NCBI GenBank assembly: GCA_002221725.1
Contig: NJFT01000042.1
Coordinates: forward strand, 162,113-226,112
Length of the DNA: 64,000 bases
Origin: Scedosporium boydii
Lineage: Eukaryota > Ascomycota > Sordariomycetes > Microascales > Microascaceae
Reading direction: 5' to 3'
The translations under genes and the position numbers were made by a program. Shown here one piece after another: positions 55,551 through 64,000 of this stretch. Under the pieces are notes generated by a model. The model did no database searches. It was given only the letters and a program-made list of their open reading frames with translations, and was not told the DNA's origin. Position 1 is the stretch's first letter. Each line of letters opens with the position of its first letter.

Positions 55551-58500
55551 TACCCCTTTGGCTGGCCTAGAAAGCCTACTGTGGGCAAGAATTCTGACTG
55601 CAAAATGAGAAAAGAAGAGTGAAGGGGAAAGGGAAAAAAAAAAAAAACAAAAAAAAAAACGAGGGGATATGCCCAAGCTACTCGGAAGGCTCTGCAGCCT
55701 GTGTAACGTAGGAAACGTGGTGGGGACCGGGGGGCCAGCTCATTCTTAGTCCCAAGATCGCCACGTAGATTCGGCGAGATAGGTTTTCAGCACTCGGGTT
55801 TCGGGCGGCTATGGCGGCTGACAGGCCGGTACTCGACAGAGAGACATTGGCCCTCTTCTCGGATGCAAGGAATTCCTTGAAGTAGCTAGAAGCGTCTAAA
55901 TATACACGTAGCACCAAAGCGGAACAAGTGCAGAGGTACAGACAGGAGAGACCGCGATCGGGGTTGATACGGAGTCCATCAAATATATCTGGGGATAAAG
56001 CTGAGGGAGAGAATTCGATCAATTGATGGGTTCCGATCACTGAGAACCGAAGCCGGCGGATGGACCTGCCCGTCGTAGACGTGGGGGTTTTGACGCTAGG
56101 TCAGCCATTCGTATCCACTGATAGGGGCCAGAGCTGGTGGAGAATCTCACAGGATCGATCTATCTGTTGCGTTGAATAGCAACGCAAGATAAGAAGGGCG
56201 CATCGAAGGTGAACGGCAGAGCCAAGCCCTCTGGTACTGTGGCCCTGTCGAGTGGAACTTCGAAATCTCGGTGGTTCGGAAACTGTACAGAAGATGTGCA
56301 GGTCTCCCCACACCACACCCCCGCTCACTTCCCATCCGCCGACCACCTCTATACTTTGTATGTTGCCGATCCTACTACTTCGTATTGAAGACAGATACCG
56401 GTTGTAGCAGCGGCAAATCTGGCCAGGACTGAGTGGCTGGGAAGGATCAATTAAGTGATGTTGGTTCTGCATTCATGGGCTTTGGGCTAATTTCGTGCAG
56501 GACATGCTTGGCAGTGCTTTAGTATGTAGGTATGCGCCAAGCAGGTTAGCGAGAAGGGGCTCACCCACCTGGGCGGATATCCACAGCTAAAGTTGGAAGA
56601 CAGCATGGACATCTCGATGACGAGAGTGCACTCCTAGATCTCGAACGGCCTAGGATCCCAACCCGTATCCAGGTTGTCATCATCGTGGGTGGAGGCGAGC
56701 TGCTGTCAGACGGTGATCCCTATAAGATACGGCCCGTTTTATGAGCCCACACTATCAGGGAGGCATCTTGAGCGAGCTCTCAAGCTCGACGTCGCCGGTT
56801 ACAGTTGTTGTTAATGATTGAAATACGAACTTGAGGGGGGTGCTTCCCCTTTTTGGGTCCTCCTTTTTCTTATTTCCCCTTTCTTTTCTCTCACTCCCTT
56901 CTTCTTTGATCCTTTTTCTTTGTCTTCCTGTTTTATTCCATTTGAAATGAAAAAGAAGAAAATTTTTTTTCTTGGCGACGGGGTGCTTCCGCCAGGGTCT
57001 GTCGAAAGAAAGGTCTGGTCAACAATTGGTCGGGCAATTTGTGTGACAATGCAGTGATGATCATTGAAGATCAGAGAGGTCTGCGTCGAGTGCGTCGAGT
57101 GCGTCCTCTGATCGCATCATCCGTTCGTCTCGGTTGCCATCATGCATCGTGTGGACCCTCAGCTAGCCAGGATAGCGATGCTGGAGGGTGTCACCTCGAG
57201 CATGGGTGCCTGTAAGCACCTAAATTTGGAATTGATCCTGCATCGAGATGTCTTGGATGTAGAAAGTAAAAAGAATTCGCGCGTCGCTCGTTCGAGAAGT
57301 CGAGTTGCAACCAAAGGACGGGTGATCAGCTCCATAACTCGGTGGTTGCATTAATGATAGAACGGATTTCTCCAGATGGAATCCCCAGGAATATGATGCT
57401 CTATACACAGGTACATTGTTCGAACTCAGATGAAAGTAGTTCGGATCATTCGAGATCAAGCACCTTGAGTCGCCTGTCAACATCCATGTCGCCGGATCAG
57501 CGGCTGTGCGTTAAGGCTCCCCGCCTTTTCTCCCGTGCTGTCAAGTTGTCAACCTCCCGGAACCCTGCAGAAGCAAGGAAAGTTGAAGGTGACGACCTTG
57601 CAGGGGTGACACCGCGGCAGGTTCGTCCCCCCCATCATCCCTGTCCCATCCCTATCCTGTCGAGTGGGATGCCGGACGTCAAGGAGAGTTCAACACTTGG
57701 TTTGGGAGGTGGTGGCGGATTCCGAAGGATGAAAATCACGACATCAGCCCTAGGTCTTTCATCGATTCTGCATCGATGGGAGGATATTGAAAATGTTGAC
57801 TGCTGAAATGAGGCTTCTCTTGCCGGCTTCCTCAAGGGGCTTCGATCGTTGGTTCGAATTATATAAAAGTTATAAAGCCAGATTCGGGAGATGCACGGCG
57901 ATCACATGAAGTTACTACAATGTAGGAAGTAGTGTACGGGGTACACACTGCGCATACTCCGAGTTCCACGCTTCGTTCCTGCCCTCCCTCTTCATGGACG
58001 GTCTCGCTCTTGCCTTCCCAGTGTTTGAGACCGACTTCGTGGGGAGATGGTCTTTCTTGATTTGTATTGCATTCATCCTGAACCTTCCCTCCCCGTCCCC
58101 CTCCAGCTACGACTTCCTCATGTACTACAGTGGGTTGTGAAGTACTAGACAGTACTAATATCTTTGCTATGGAGGCACTCCAATTCGAAACGTTGAACGT
58201 TGATCTCGACGCTTCGAGTGCGATCAACATCAACCTTGACGCTGTGGTTCAACCCCGAACAAAAATCGAAGGACACTGATGCGACTGTAGCATCAATCTC
58301 CCACCACCCACCCCGCTCTCCCTCAGCCCCCCCGCGAAAGCCCCGCAGGAGAATGGCACCAACAGACAGCAGCAGACAGTGTGCACTCCTTCCATTAGTG
58401 CAGGTCCAGCGCAATGTCCAAAGTACAGTACTGCAGCACACTACACAGGTACACTAGCGTGAAGTGCGTCATGCCGTTGTAGTAATGGGGGGTCTAGACT

Positions 58501-59949
58501 AGGGACCTGGGCCAAGCAGTATAAGATCTAGTACATGAGTGAAAGCGTGGGCTCTTCTAAGCCGGGCAGTACGGAGTAAGCACGCCCACTTATTGCCAGC
58601 GGTGGTCAGGCTTCTGTCAATCATCAAGACATCGATCAATACATTGAGGTTTATCATCGCACAAGTCCTTGGAGCACGCACCCCACCTAGTCCTGCTCCG
58701 GATCGTAGGCTGGGTTCAATGTTATCCAGTGGATGTTGTGCTTCGTAGTGTATGCACTAATTACTGGCTCCACGATGTAGGTACGAGCTAGGTTGGGTCG
58801 GGATATCCTCCCCTGCTTCGGGCTTCGGGGCACGGGGACCTACCCTGTCTGGGTCTGGCGTTATCGAGAACATAACGAGATCAAGCCCAGACATGCTCTA
58901 ACAACATCCACTGTAAATGCAGATTAGTGTACTTCGTAATTGCCCCCTGATAAGATATGCAGATGTCGATGTCAATATTATCATCGCTCCATTGTCATTG
59001 CATCGAAATCGAGGTCTTGCCATGTGGGCAAGGCCAAGGCTTCTCCCAACACGAAATGTATCCAATGTACGAAGTACACAGGTTACAGAGGAATCTCGAC
59101 TATCAATTGTGCAGTGTGTGTGTAATACTTTAACCTCCACTTCCACACACAAAACCTGGAAAGGTCTTCCCCTTCAACGCTTGCCACTACCGATAATAAT
59201 ACTATTAAGAAGAGTCATCCCCGTGCTGGATCGATAAACACCATCTTCTCTTGTACTTCTTCTTGCTCCTCGCCCGAATCCCAACTCCCCGCCATCTCCG
59301 ATTCCTTTCGTCATTTCCCGTGATCTTGTTCAGGCTCTTCATTCTGCGTCCTGCCCACCACCTAAACTACCTCGACAAGGCTTTGAACCTTGTGCCCTGG
59401 TATTCCTGCCTCGCCTGGCTATTCCATTGTCAGCCCTTGGCACATTCTAGTGCGAGGCTTATTGATGTCATAAAGCCCACGTTACTCTTCGACCTTACCT
59501 TCGTACTCTTCATCGCCTTCCATCGGCATTCCTCAATTTTTCCCTCTTCTTTTCTTTTCTTTTTTTAAATTTAATTTATTTTATTTTGGCAGCCGTCTTC
59601 TCGAACACCGACAAACGGGCTCATTCAATTTCGCAAAGAAGGACAACAAAAAAAAGAAGAGAAATTGCGGAAACATTTACCCTGTGCTCATCTCATCGTG
59701 TCTCGTCTCGGAACTGCAACTATTTTCCGGCGCCTCCTCCGCGGTCCCGACCTCCGAAACGCTTTCTCCCTGCTGCCCCCGGCCGGCTTTGCTTCCGAGT
59801 GAAGCCCTTGGTTTGATGTATACTGCATCGCTCCGCATGTCTCCCACGTCGCCTATACTGCAACATCCCGTGCCGTCAACCGGAATTGGACAGAAGAAGA
59901 CCCCGAAGTTTGCCTGAGCGCTACATTGTAACCAGACCTTTCATTGATT
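55551..59949. other. 4.4-kb gene-poor block
   Basis: No supported gene. Short frames such as 55678-56040 (minus) and 57342-57806 (plus) have no known motif. TACGAAGTA/TACTTCGTA occurs at 56376, 58930 and 59068, and TACGGAGTA at 58570. Long A-runs follow the methyltransferase stop (about 55636-55660). A 10-bp unit GTGCGTCGAG repeats near 57083-57105. The last 600 bp or so are pyrimidine-rich and probably belong to the promoter and leader of the ACT-domain gene. Confidence 0.55.
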
Positions 59950-61297
59950 ATGAATGCTCAAATAAGTTTCCTCGTATGTTATTAATGCCAATGATTTCTC
60001 TCCATTGCAATGAGGGCCGGTATTTGGAATGGAAAGGAGACCGATACGCAAGATAGAAATAGTGCTACAATTTCTATTGTGTAGAGCTTCCCAGATATCA
60101 TGGCCTGGGTCATCCTGAGTACATGCTGACGTTTCCCTCTGTCTTTTGATATAGGAAGGGACTTTTACCCTCATACACATCCCCCTCCAATCCTACCCGT
60201 GTCTCCTCCAACCCCTCATCCGCGTCCTCCTCCCACAAACCCAATCGCTCAAGGGAACAACATCTCCCCCCAGCCGCGAACGAGACGGCCTAACCACCGA
60301 CGACCAACATAGCTTCCTCAACATCAGCGTGACCCCCCTCGAGTGCTCCGTCGTCTGCCACAGCTCCTGGGCTAAGAACGTCGTCGAGCCCGCCATAAAA
60401 TGCCTATCGAAAGCCGCCGCGAAAGCCGTATCCGTCTCCACCGACGACTACCTCGTCATCTCTGTCATAAGCGCCGGCATGGATGCTGCGAGCCGCGTTA
60501 TGGAGCTGACGTCGCCTCTCGCGCTGGCCGGAATTCCCATCTTCTTCATCGCCACGTATTATTCCGACTTTATCCTCGTGCCTAAAAAGGCGCAGCATGC
60601 CGTTACGCAGGCTTTGTTGGCGCGCGGTTTTCAGCTGGCGCAGAACGATTCCGATTATAGGTTTAGGGGCCACGAGAATGCGAAGACGACGACCGCTTCG
60701 AGCCAGGGTGTGTCGACGACGGTAACGGAGCTCCAGAATCGAGCATTTGACCTTCTCCGGAAAAGCAACGTCGTCCCGTACATCGAAGAGGGCCTCCGCC
60801 TCGTGCAGTGCTCCGGACGCGAATTAACCCATATTAACCAAGAGTTTTCGCACCACGCCTCGTCATCGCGCAGACCAGGAAACGGCCACACTCGGCGCCC
60901 GTCGTGGCTGGACAACGTAGACACGAAACTTTACACGGCCATGATATCGGCCTTCGTCTCGCAACCGCGATTCCTCTCCGTCACCCTGGCGAAAGATGAC
61001 CCGCCCTCGCTGCTCCTCGATAAATCCCTCTTGGACATCTTCGGCGACTCCCTCGTTGGCGATACCGAGGGCGAGCTCGTGCCCATCCTTTTGGATCTGT
61101 CTAGCCTCTCGTACGAGGCTACTGGTATCGTGTGTGGAGTGGCTGGGAAGCTGGTGGGCGATATGGAGAGCCAGGGGAGCTCGGAATTGTCATATCTGTC
61201 GACTGCGAGAGCTGGTGCTGTTATTCTCTCCACGGAGCAGGCTGTCCGAGCGTTGGATATATTGAAACCGATGCTGGACAAGCAAGAGGGGAAGTAA
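59950..61297 (+). CDS. CASTOR-like ACT-domain protein (GATS/CASTOR family)
   Basis: Animal CASTOR1 binds arginine and controls TORC1 through GATOR2; fungal members carry the same ACT domains but their ligand is not settled. Exon 1 (59950-59973) encodes only MNAQISFL; a 181-nt intron (GTATGT..ATAG) leads to exon 2 (60155-61297), where the frame continues EGTFTLIHIPLQSYP. The product is 388 residues. The key block is LALAGIPIFFIATYYSDFILVP (about residues 133-154), the ACT motif of the family. A second ACT-like unit spans about residues 250-380 (LYTAMISAFVSQPRFLSVTL, LDLSSLSYEATGIVCGVAGKL, ELSYLSTARAGAVIL). Residues 40-60 and 160-240 are inserts rich in Ser/Arg. I placed the start by matching the family's N-terminal AQIxFL pattern to a spliceable frame. 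The gene is convergent with YIH1, 383 bp apart. Confidence 0.85.
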
Positions 61298-61680
61298 AAT
61301 ACCATCTAGTGAAATGCCGGTATACCAATGGGCGTCTTAGCATAGATTGCCCAGCTTGCGTTGTAAGTGGGTTGAAGATGGCGGGAAAAAAAAATTAGGT
61401 GATGATGGAGTTAAGGGGGGTGTTTCTTTGGTAAAACTGGTATTTTCGGTATCTGGCGGCGAAGCGAAGTAAAAGGAAAAGAATCGCTGTACCAGTATAA
61501 TATAGCCCCCTACAGGTCGCATGGAGCAGAATACTGATACCATGAACCATGAAGTGAGAGCATGAGATGGTTGGTTCATATGGTGCATTCCAGCTCGGCC
61601 ACACGTTTGGCTGGCTTCGGGTTTGATATAAAAAGAAAGAAATGAAATGAAAATGGGAAGAAAGTCGGTTTCTTTCCAAA
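61298..61680. other. Convergent 3' regions of CASTOR-like gene and YIH1
   Basis: The 383 bp between the two stop codons should contain both transcripts' 3' ends, which may overlap. No further gene is visible. Confidence 0.6.
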
Positions 61681-62520
61681 TCACCTCCCCTTCTTCTTCT
61701 TCTCATCCCCTTCCTTAACAAACCCGGCCCTCACAAACCCATCCCTCGCCGCCGTATTAATCAACGCAAACCTCCTCGGCCCCAACTTCAACCCGCCAAA
61801 CCACCTCGTCACAACGACCATGACATCCCAAAGATCCATCGCCTGCATAAGATGCAGCAGCCGACCCCCCGCCGCCGTCTCCCCGTCGTCGTCGTAATCC
61901 TGAAACGACGTGCCGTTGAGCCCGCGGATGCGCCACGCCGTGATGTTATGCGTGGCCTGGCGCGCCTTGCGGTCTGTTGCGAGCAGGTGCTGCACGTATT
62001 GTGTCGCTTGCGCGGGGGATGAGACGGGGGCTATGCGGGCTAGGAAGGTGGAGCGATTTTCCGTTATGGGGAGGGAGAGCGTCCAGGGTGGTGGGGGCAT
62101 GGAGGCGTAGTCTACCTCGGGCTCATCGTGGGCTTCTTGATTTTGGTCTCCTTGCGTTGGGTCGTCTTCTGCGCTGGCCTCATGAAGCGCCTCTTCTGAT
62201 TCTAAAAGGGAAGAGAGCTCTTCTACGGCGTCGTAGAGACAGACGAGGCCCGGCTGGAAGACGGCAGAGATGGCCTGTCTGAAGAGGCGGAGCTCGGCCG
62301 CCGCTACGGGCCGGGAAGCTCCGCCTGAGCTGAAGGTGGAGTCCACTTCAGGAGGGACGTCTGGGTAGGATAGGGGGATTGTGAGGCGGAGGGAGGACCG
62401 GTTCGTTCCGGGGAGATGGAGGATGAAGGAGGTGGGGGATTCGGTGGGTGTGAGGGTTGAGTCGCCATAGATGGAGTTGAGGGCCTCGATCTCATCTTGG
62501 ATCTCGACGGATACGGACAT
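61681..62520 (-). CDS. YIH1: Yih1/IMPACT-family protein (RWD + UPF0029)
   Basis: Yih1 competes with Gcn2 for Gcn1 and so damps the general amino-acid control response. The single exon encodes 279 residues. An RWD domain occupies residues 1-110 (IQDEIEALNSIYGDSTL, LRLTIPLSYPDVPPEV, LFRQAISAVFQPGLVCLYDAVE). The UPF0029 domain occupies about 150-270: STFLARIAPVSSPAQA, HNITAWRI, YDDDGETAAGGRLLHLMQAM, VVVVTRWFGGLKLGPRRFALI. Length and order match yeast Yih1 (258 residues). The frame is open 65 codons further upstream, but the ATG at 62520 has a perfect ACC context and begins the RWD domain. The C-terminus EKKKKGR is basic. Confidence 0.92.
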   Translation of the reverse strand: MSVSVEIQDEIEALNSIYGDSTLTPTESPTSFILHLPGTNRSSLRLTIPLSYPDVPPEVDSTFSSGGASRPVAAAELRLFRQAISAVFQPGLVCLYDAVEELSSLLESEEALHEASAEDDPTQGDQNQEAHDEPEVDYASMPPPPWTLSLPITENRSTFLARIAPVSSPAQATQYVQHLLATDRKARQATHNITAWRIRGLNGTSFQDYDDDGETAAGGRLLHLMQAMDLWDVMVVVTRWFGGLKLGPRRFALINTAARDGFVRAGFVKEGDEKKKKGR

Positions 62521-63342
62521 GGTGTAAGAGGTGTTGAGCAGAATACCTTCTAAATAAATTAATGAATTATATTTTATGAAATTGACTTGATATGTTGAGA
62601 TGCAGTGTCGAAAATGCGGGCTTAAGTGAGAGAGAGGCCCAAGATGAGAATTCGGCAGTTGCGAAGTGGGTTGTCGAGATTGAGGTGTCTTTAATATCTC
62701 GCACGGAGTATCCAAGCAAGATTAAGCTACATATATACGGTATGAATACAGTGTCAAAATCACTACATTTTCTCCATCATCTCAGTCTCATCAACGTCTT
62801 AATAATCAAGATATTTCAGATCGAATCTAGGAAGCATGAAATACTTGCACCAGCTTGAAACGCGAGACGCGCAAACCGCTCGTCTTCTTGCAACATGAAC
62901 ATCATTCCAATTGACTTTCTCACTGCGTTTATCATAAACATACACATTCATGACACTAGATACACTTTTTTGTCTTCGCCTCTAAAAAGTGAATCTTGTA
63001 TACATGAGAAGAAGAAGTGAAAGAATATGGAGAGAATCAGAGAAGCGAAGTGATCAAACAGGGGGGAGCTCGGCCTCACCCCAATGAGCAGGCGAGGCCA
63101 TGATAGAAATAAGAGACAGGGCGGCAATGCGACATCTTGGGGAAAAATAAAGTTGGGGATAAAATATAGAAGAAAAGGAAAAGAAACAATAAAATATGAG
63201 GTAGAGAAGGGAAGAAGTCGTCGGGCCGCTCTGTCCCCGGCCACGGTCGCGAAGGCGGCAACCAAGGTCTGGCCCTTGAAAGAGTCGATGGCTGGGAGCA
63301 AACCTGGAGGCTTCTTGCGCTGGAGTGATGTGCGAGAATCGC
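62521..63342. other. YIH1 upstream region and 3' end of the repeat-protein gene
   Basis: About 820 bp of rather AT-rich sequence between two genes on the same strand. It must hold the YIH1 promoter and the 3' UTR of the gene entering from the right. No other feature is visible. Confidence 0.55.
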
Positions 63343-64000
63343 TTAGTCGTCATCCTCATCATCATCATCATCGTCGTCCCCGTCGTCCTTCTTGGGGGCT
63401 TCCTTCTTGGGTGGGGCCTTCTTAGGAGCCTCCTCCTCATCGTCATCACCATCATCCTCCTTGGGGGTTTCCTTCTTGGGTGGGGCCTTCTTGGGAGCTT
63501 CCTCCTCGTCATCATCGCCATCGTCTTTCTTTGGAGTCTCCTTCTTCGGGGGAGACTTCTTAGGGGCTTCCTCCTCCTCGTCATCGCCGTCGTCCTTCTT
63601 CGGAGTCTCCTTTTTTGGGGGAGACTTCTTAGGGGCCTCCTCTTCGTCGTCCTCGTCATCGCCCTTCTTAGGGGTTTCCTTCTTAGGGGTTTCCTTCTTA
63701 GGGGCTTCCTCCTCATCGTCGTCATCACCCTTCTTAGGAGCCTCCTTCTTAGGCGCTTCCTTCTTGGGGGCTTCCTCCTCGTCGTCCTCGTCATCGCCCT
63801 TCTTAGGGGTTTCCTTCTTAGGGGTTTCCTTCTTAGGGGCTTCCTCCTCGTCGTCATCATCACCATCGTCCTTCTTTGGAGTCTCCTTCTTTGGGGGAGA
63901 CTTCTTAGGGGCTTCCTCCTCATCGTCGTCGCCCTTCTTGGGGGCCTCCTTCTTGGGGGTTTCCTTCTTCTTGGGGGCCTCCTCTTCATCGTCATCATCA
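63343..64000 (-). CDS. C-terminal part of a repetitive Lys-Pro/acidic protein (5' end outside window)
   Basis: The minus-strand frame is open from the right edge to a TAA at 63345-63343 and gives 218 residues. It is made of nine imperfect units of 21-24 residues: an acidic stretch (G/DDGDDDEEE) followed by APKK and two further xPKK steps, for example EEEAPKKSPPKKETPKK. It ends DDGDDDDDDDEDD. The strict alternation of basic and acidic blocks, lack of hydrophobic residues and codon-level repetition show a disordered polyampholyte tail. Such tails occur in nucleolar and chromatin proteins, but the functional domain, if any, lies outside the window, so I assign no function. The opposite or shifted frames, rich in arginine, are artefacts of the repeat. 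Confidence 0.75.
   Translation of the reverse strand, partial: DDDDEEEAPKKKETPKKEAPKKGDDDEEEAPKKSPPKKETPKKDDGDDDDEEEAPKKETPKKETPKKGDDEDDEEEAPKKEAPKKEAPKKGDDDDEEEAPKKETPKKETPKKGDDEDDEEEAPKKSPPKKETPKKDDGDDEEEEAPKKSPPKKETPKKDDGDDDEEEAPKKAPPKKETPKEDDGDDDEEEAPKKAPPKKEAPKKDDGDDDDDDDEDDD

Noticed and set aside
57054..57111. Possible box C/D snoRNA (GTGATGA ... CTGA with a 4-bp ATGC/GCAT stem)
   Set aside because: The terminal stem is too short, inner boxes are absent and the sequence between contains a simple repeat; such pairs occur by chance.
62521..62715. 65-residue N-terminal extension of the YIH1 frame
   Set aside because: It is low in family similarity, and the ATG at 62520 has the better context and begins directly at the RWD domain.
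63054..63998. 314-codon arginine-rich minus-strand frame (MMTMKRRPPRRRK...)
   Set aside because: It is a shifted reading of the Lys-Pro/acidic repeat; the neighbouring frame, with DDDEEEAPKK units and a clean stop at 63343, is the sensible one.

Overview
This window is nuclear DNA from a filamentous ascomycete (Pezizomycotina; a Sordariomycete or close relative is my best guess). The evidence is short introns (about 50-85 nt) with GT..AG ends and CTAAC-like branch sites, GC-rich codon usage, and gene families typical of this group: an AA11 lytic polysaccharide monooxygenase, a DUF3433 membrane protein, a CTF1/FarA-type zinc-cluster factor and a fungal GAR-domain protein. I support twelve protein genes (two cut by the window edges) and two tRNA genes. 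Coding sequence fills less than half of the window.

Layout, left to right. 1-7908 (-): the N-terminal two thirds of TRA1, the giant HEAT-repeat scaffold of SAGA and NuA4, leaving the window on the left. 8860-9522 (+): an AIG2/gamma-glutamylcyclotransferase-like protein with an 8-nt internal exon. 9523-17572: an 8-kb stretch with no convincing gene. 17573-18763 (+): a secreted AA11 LPMO with a Gly-Ser linker and a C-terminal X278-like module. 19499-23432 (-): a four-exon DUF3433 membrane protein. 24622-29089 (+): a 1471-residue telomere-binding OB-fold protein (POT1/Cdc13 type) with a very acidic middle. 29090-39634: a 10.5-kb gene-poor block. 39635-43313 (+): a CTF1-beta/FarA-like zinc-cluster regulator with unusually long introns. 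46960-49773 (+): a GAR-domain, KAR9-like cytoskeletal protein. 50731-51212: tRNA-Ser(AGA) on the minus strand and tRNA-Ala(AGC) on the plus strand. 51751-52601 (-): the SNARE Tlg1. 53652-55550 (+): a METTL25-type methyltransferase. 59950-61297 (+): a CASTOR-like ACT-domain protein. 61681-62520 (-): Yih1/IMPACT. 63343-64000 (-): the repetitive C-terminus of a lysine/proline/acidic protein that enters from the right.

Most genes are unrelated housekeeping or accessory functions. The one suggestive neighbourhood is the tail-to-tail pair at 59.9-62.5 kb: the CASTOR family is an amino-acid sensor of the TORC1 pathway, and Yih1 restrains Gcn2 activation through Gcn1, so both belong to amino-acid sensing. 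The most unusual non-genic signal is a 9-base word, TACGAAGTA (or TACTTCGTA), which I found 24 times by eye, always outside genes and only in the three long gene-poor blocks. About 0.5 copies would be expected by chance in a window this size.
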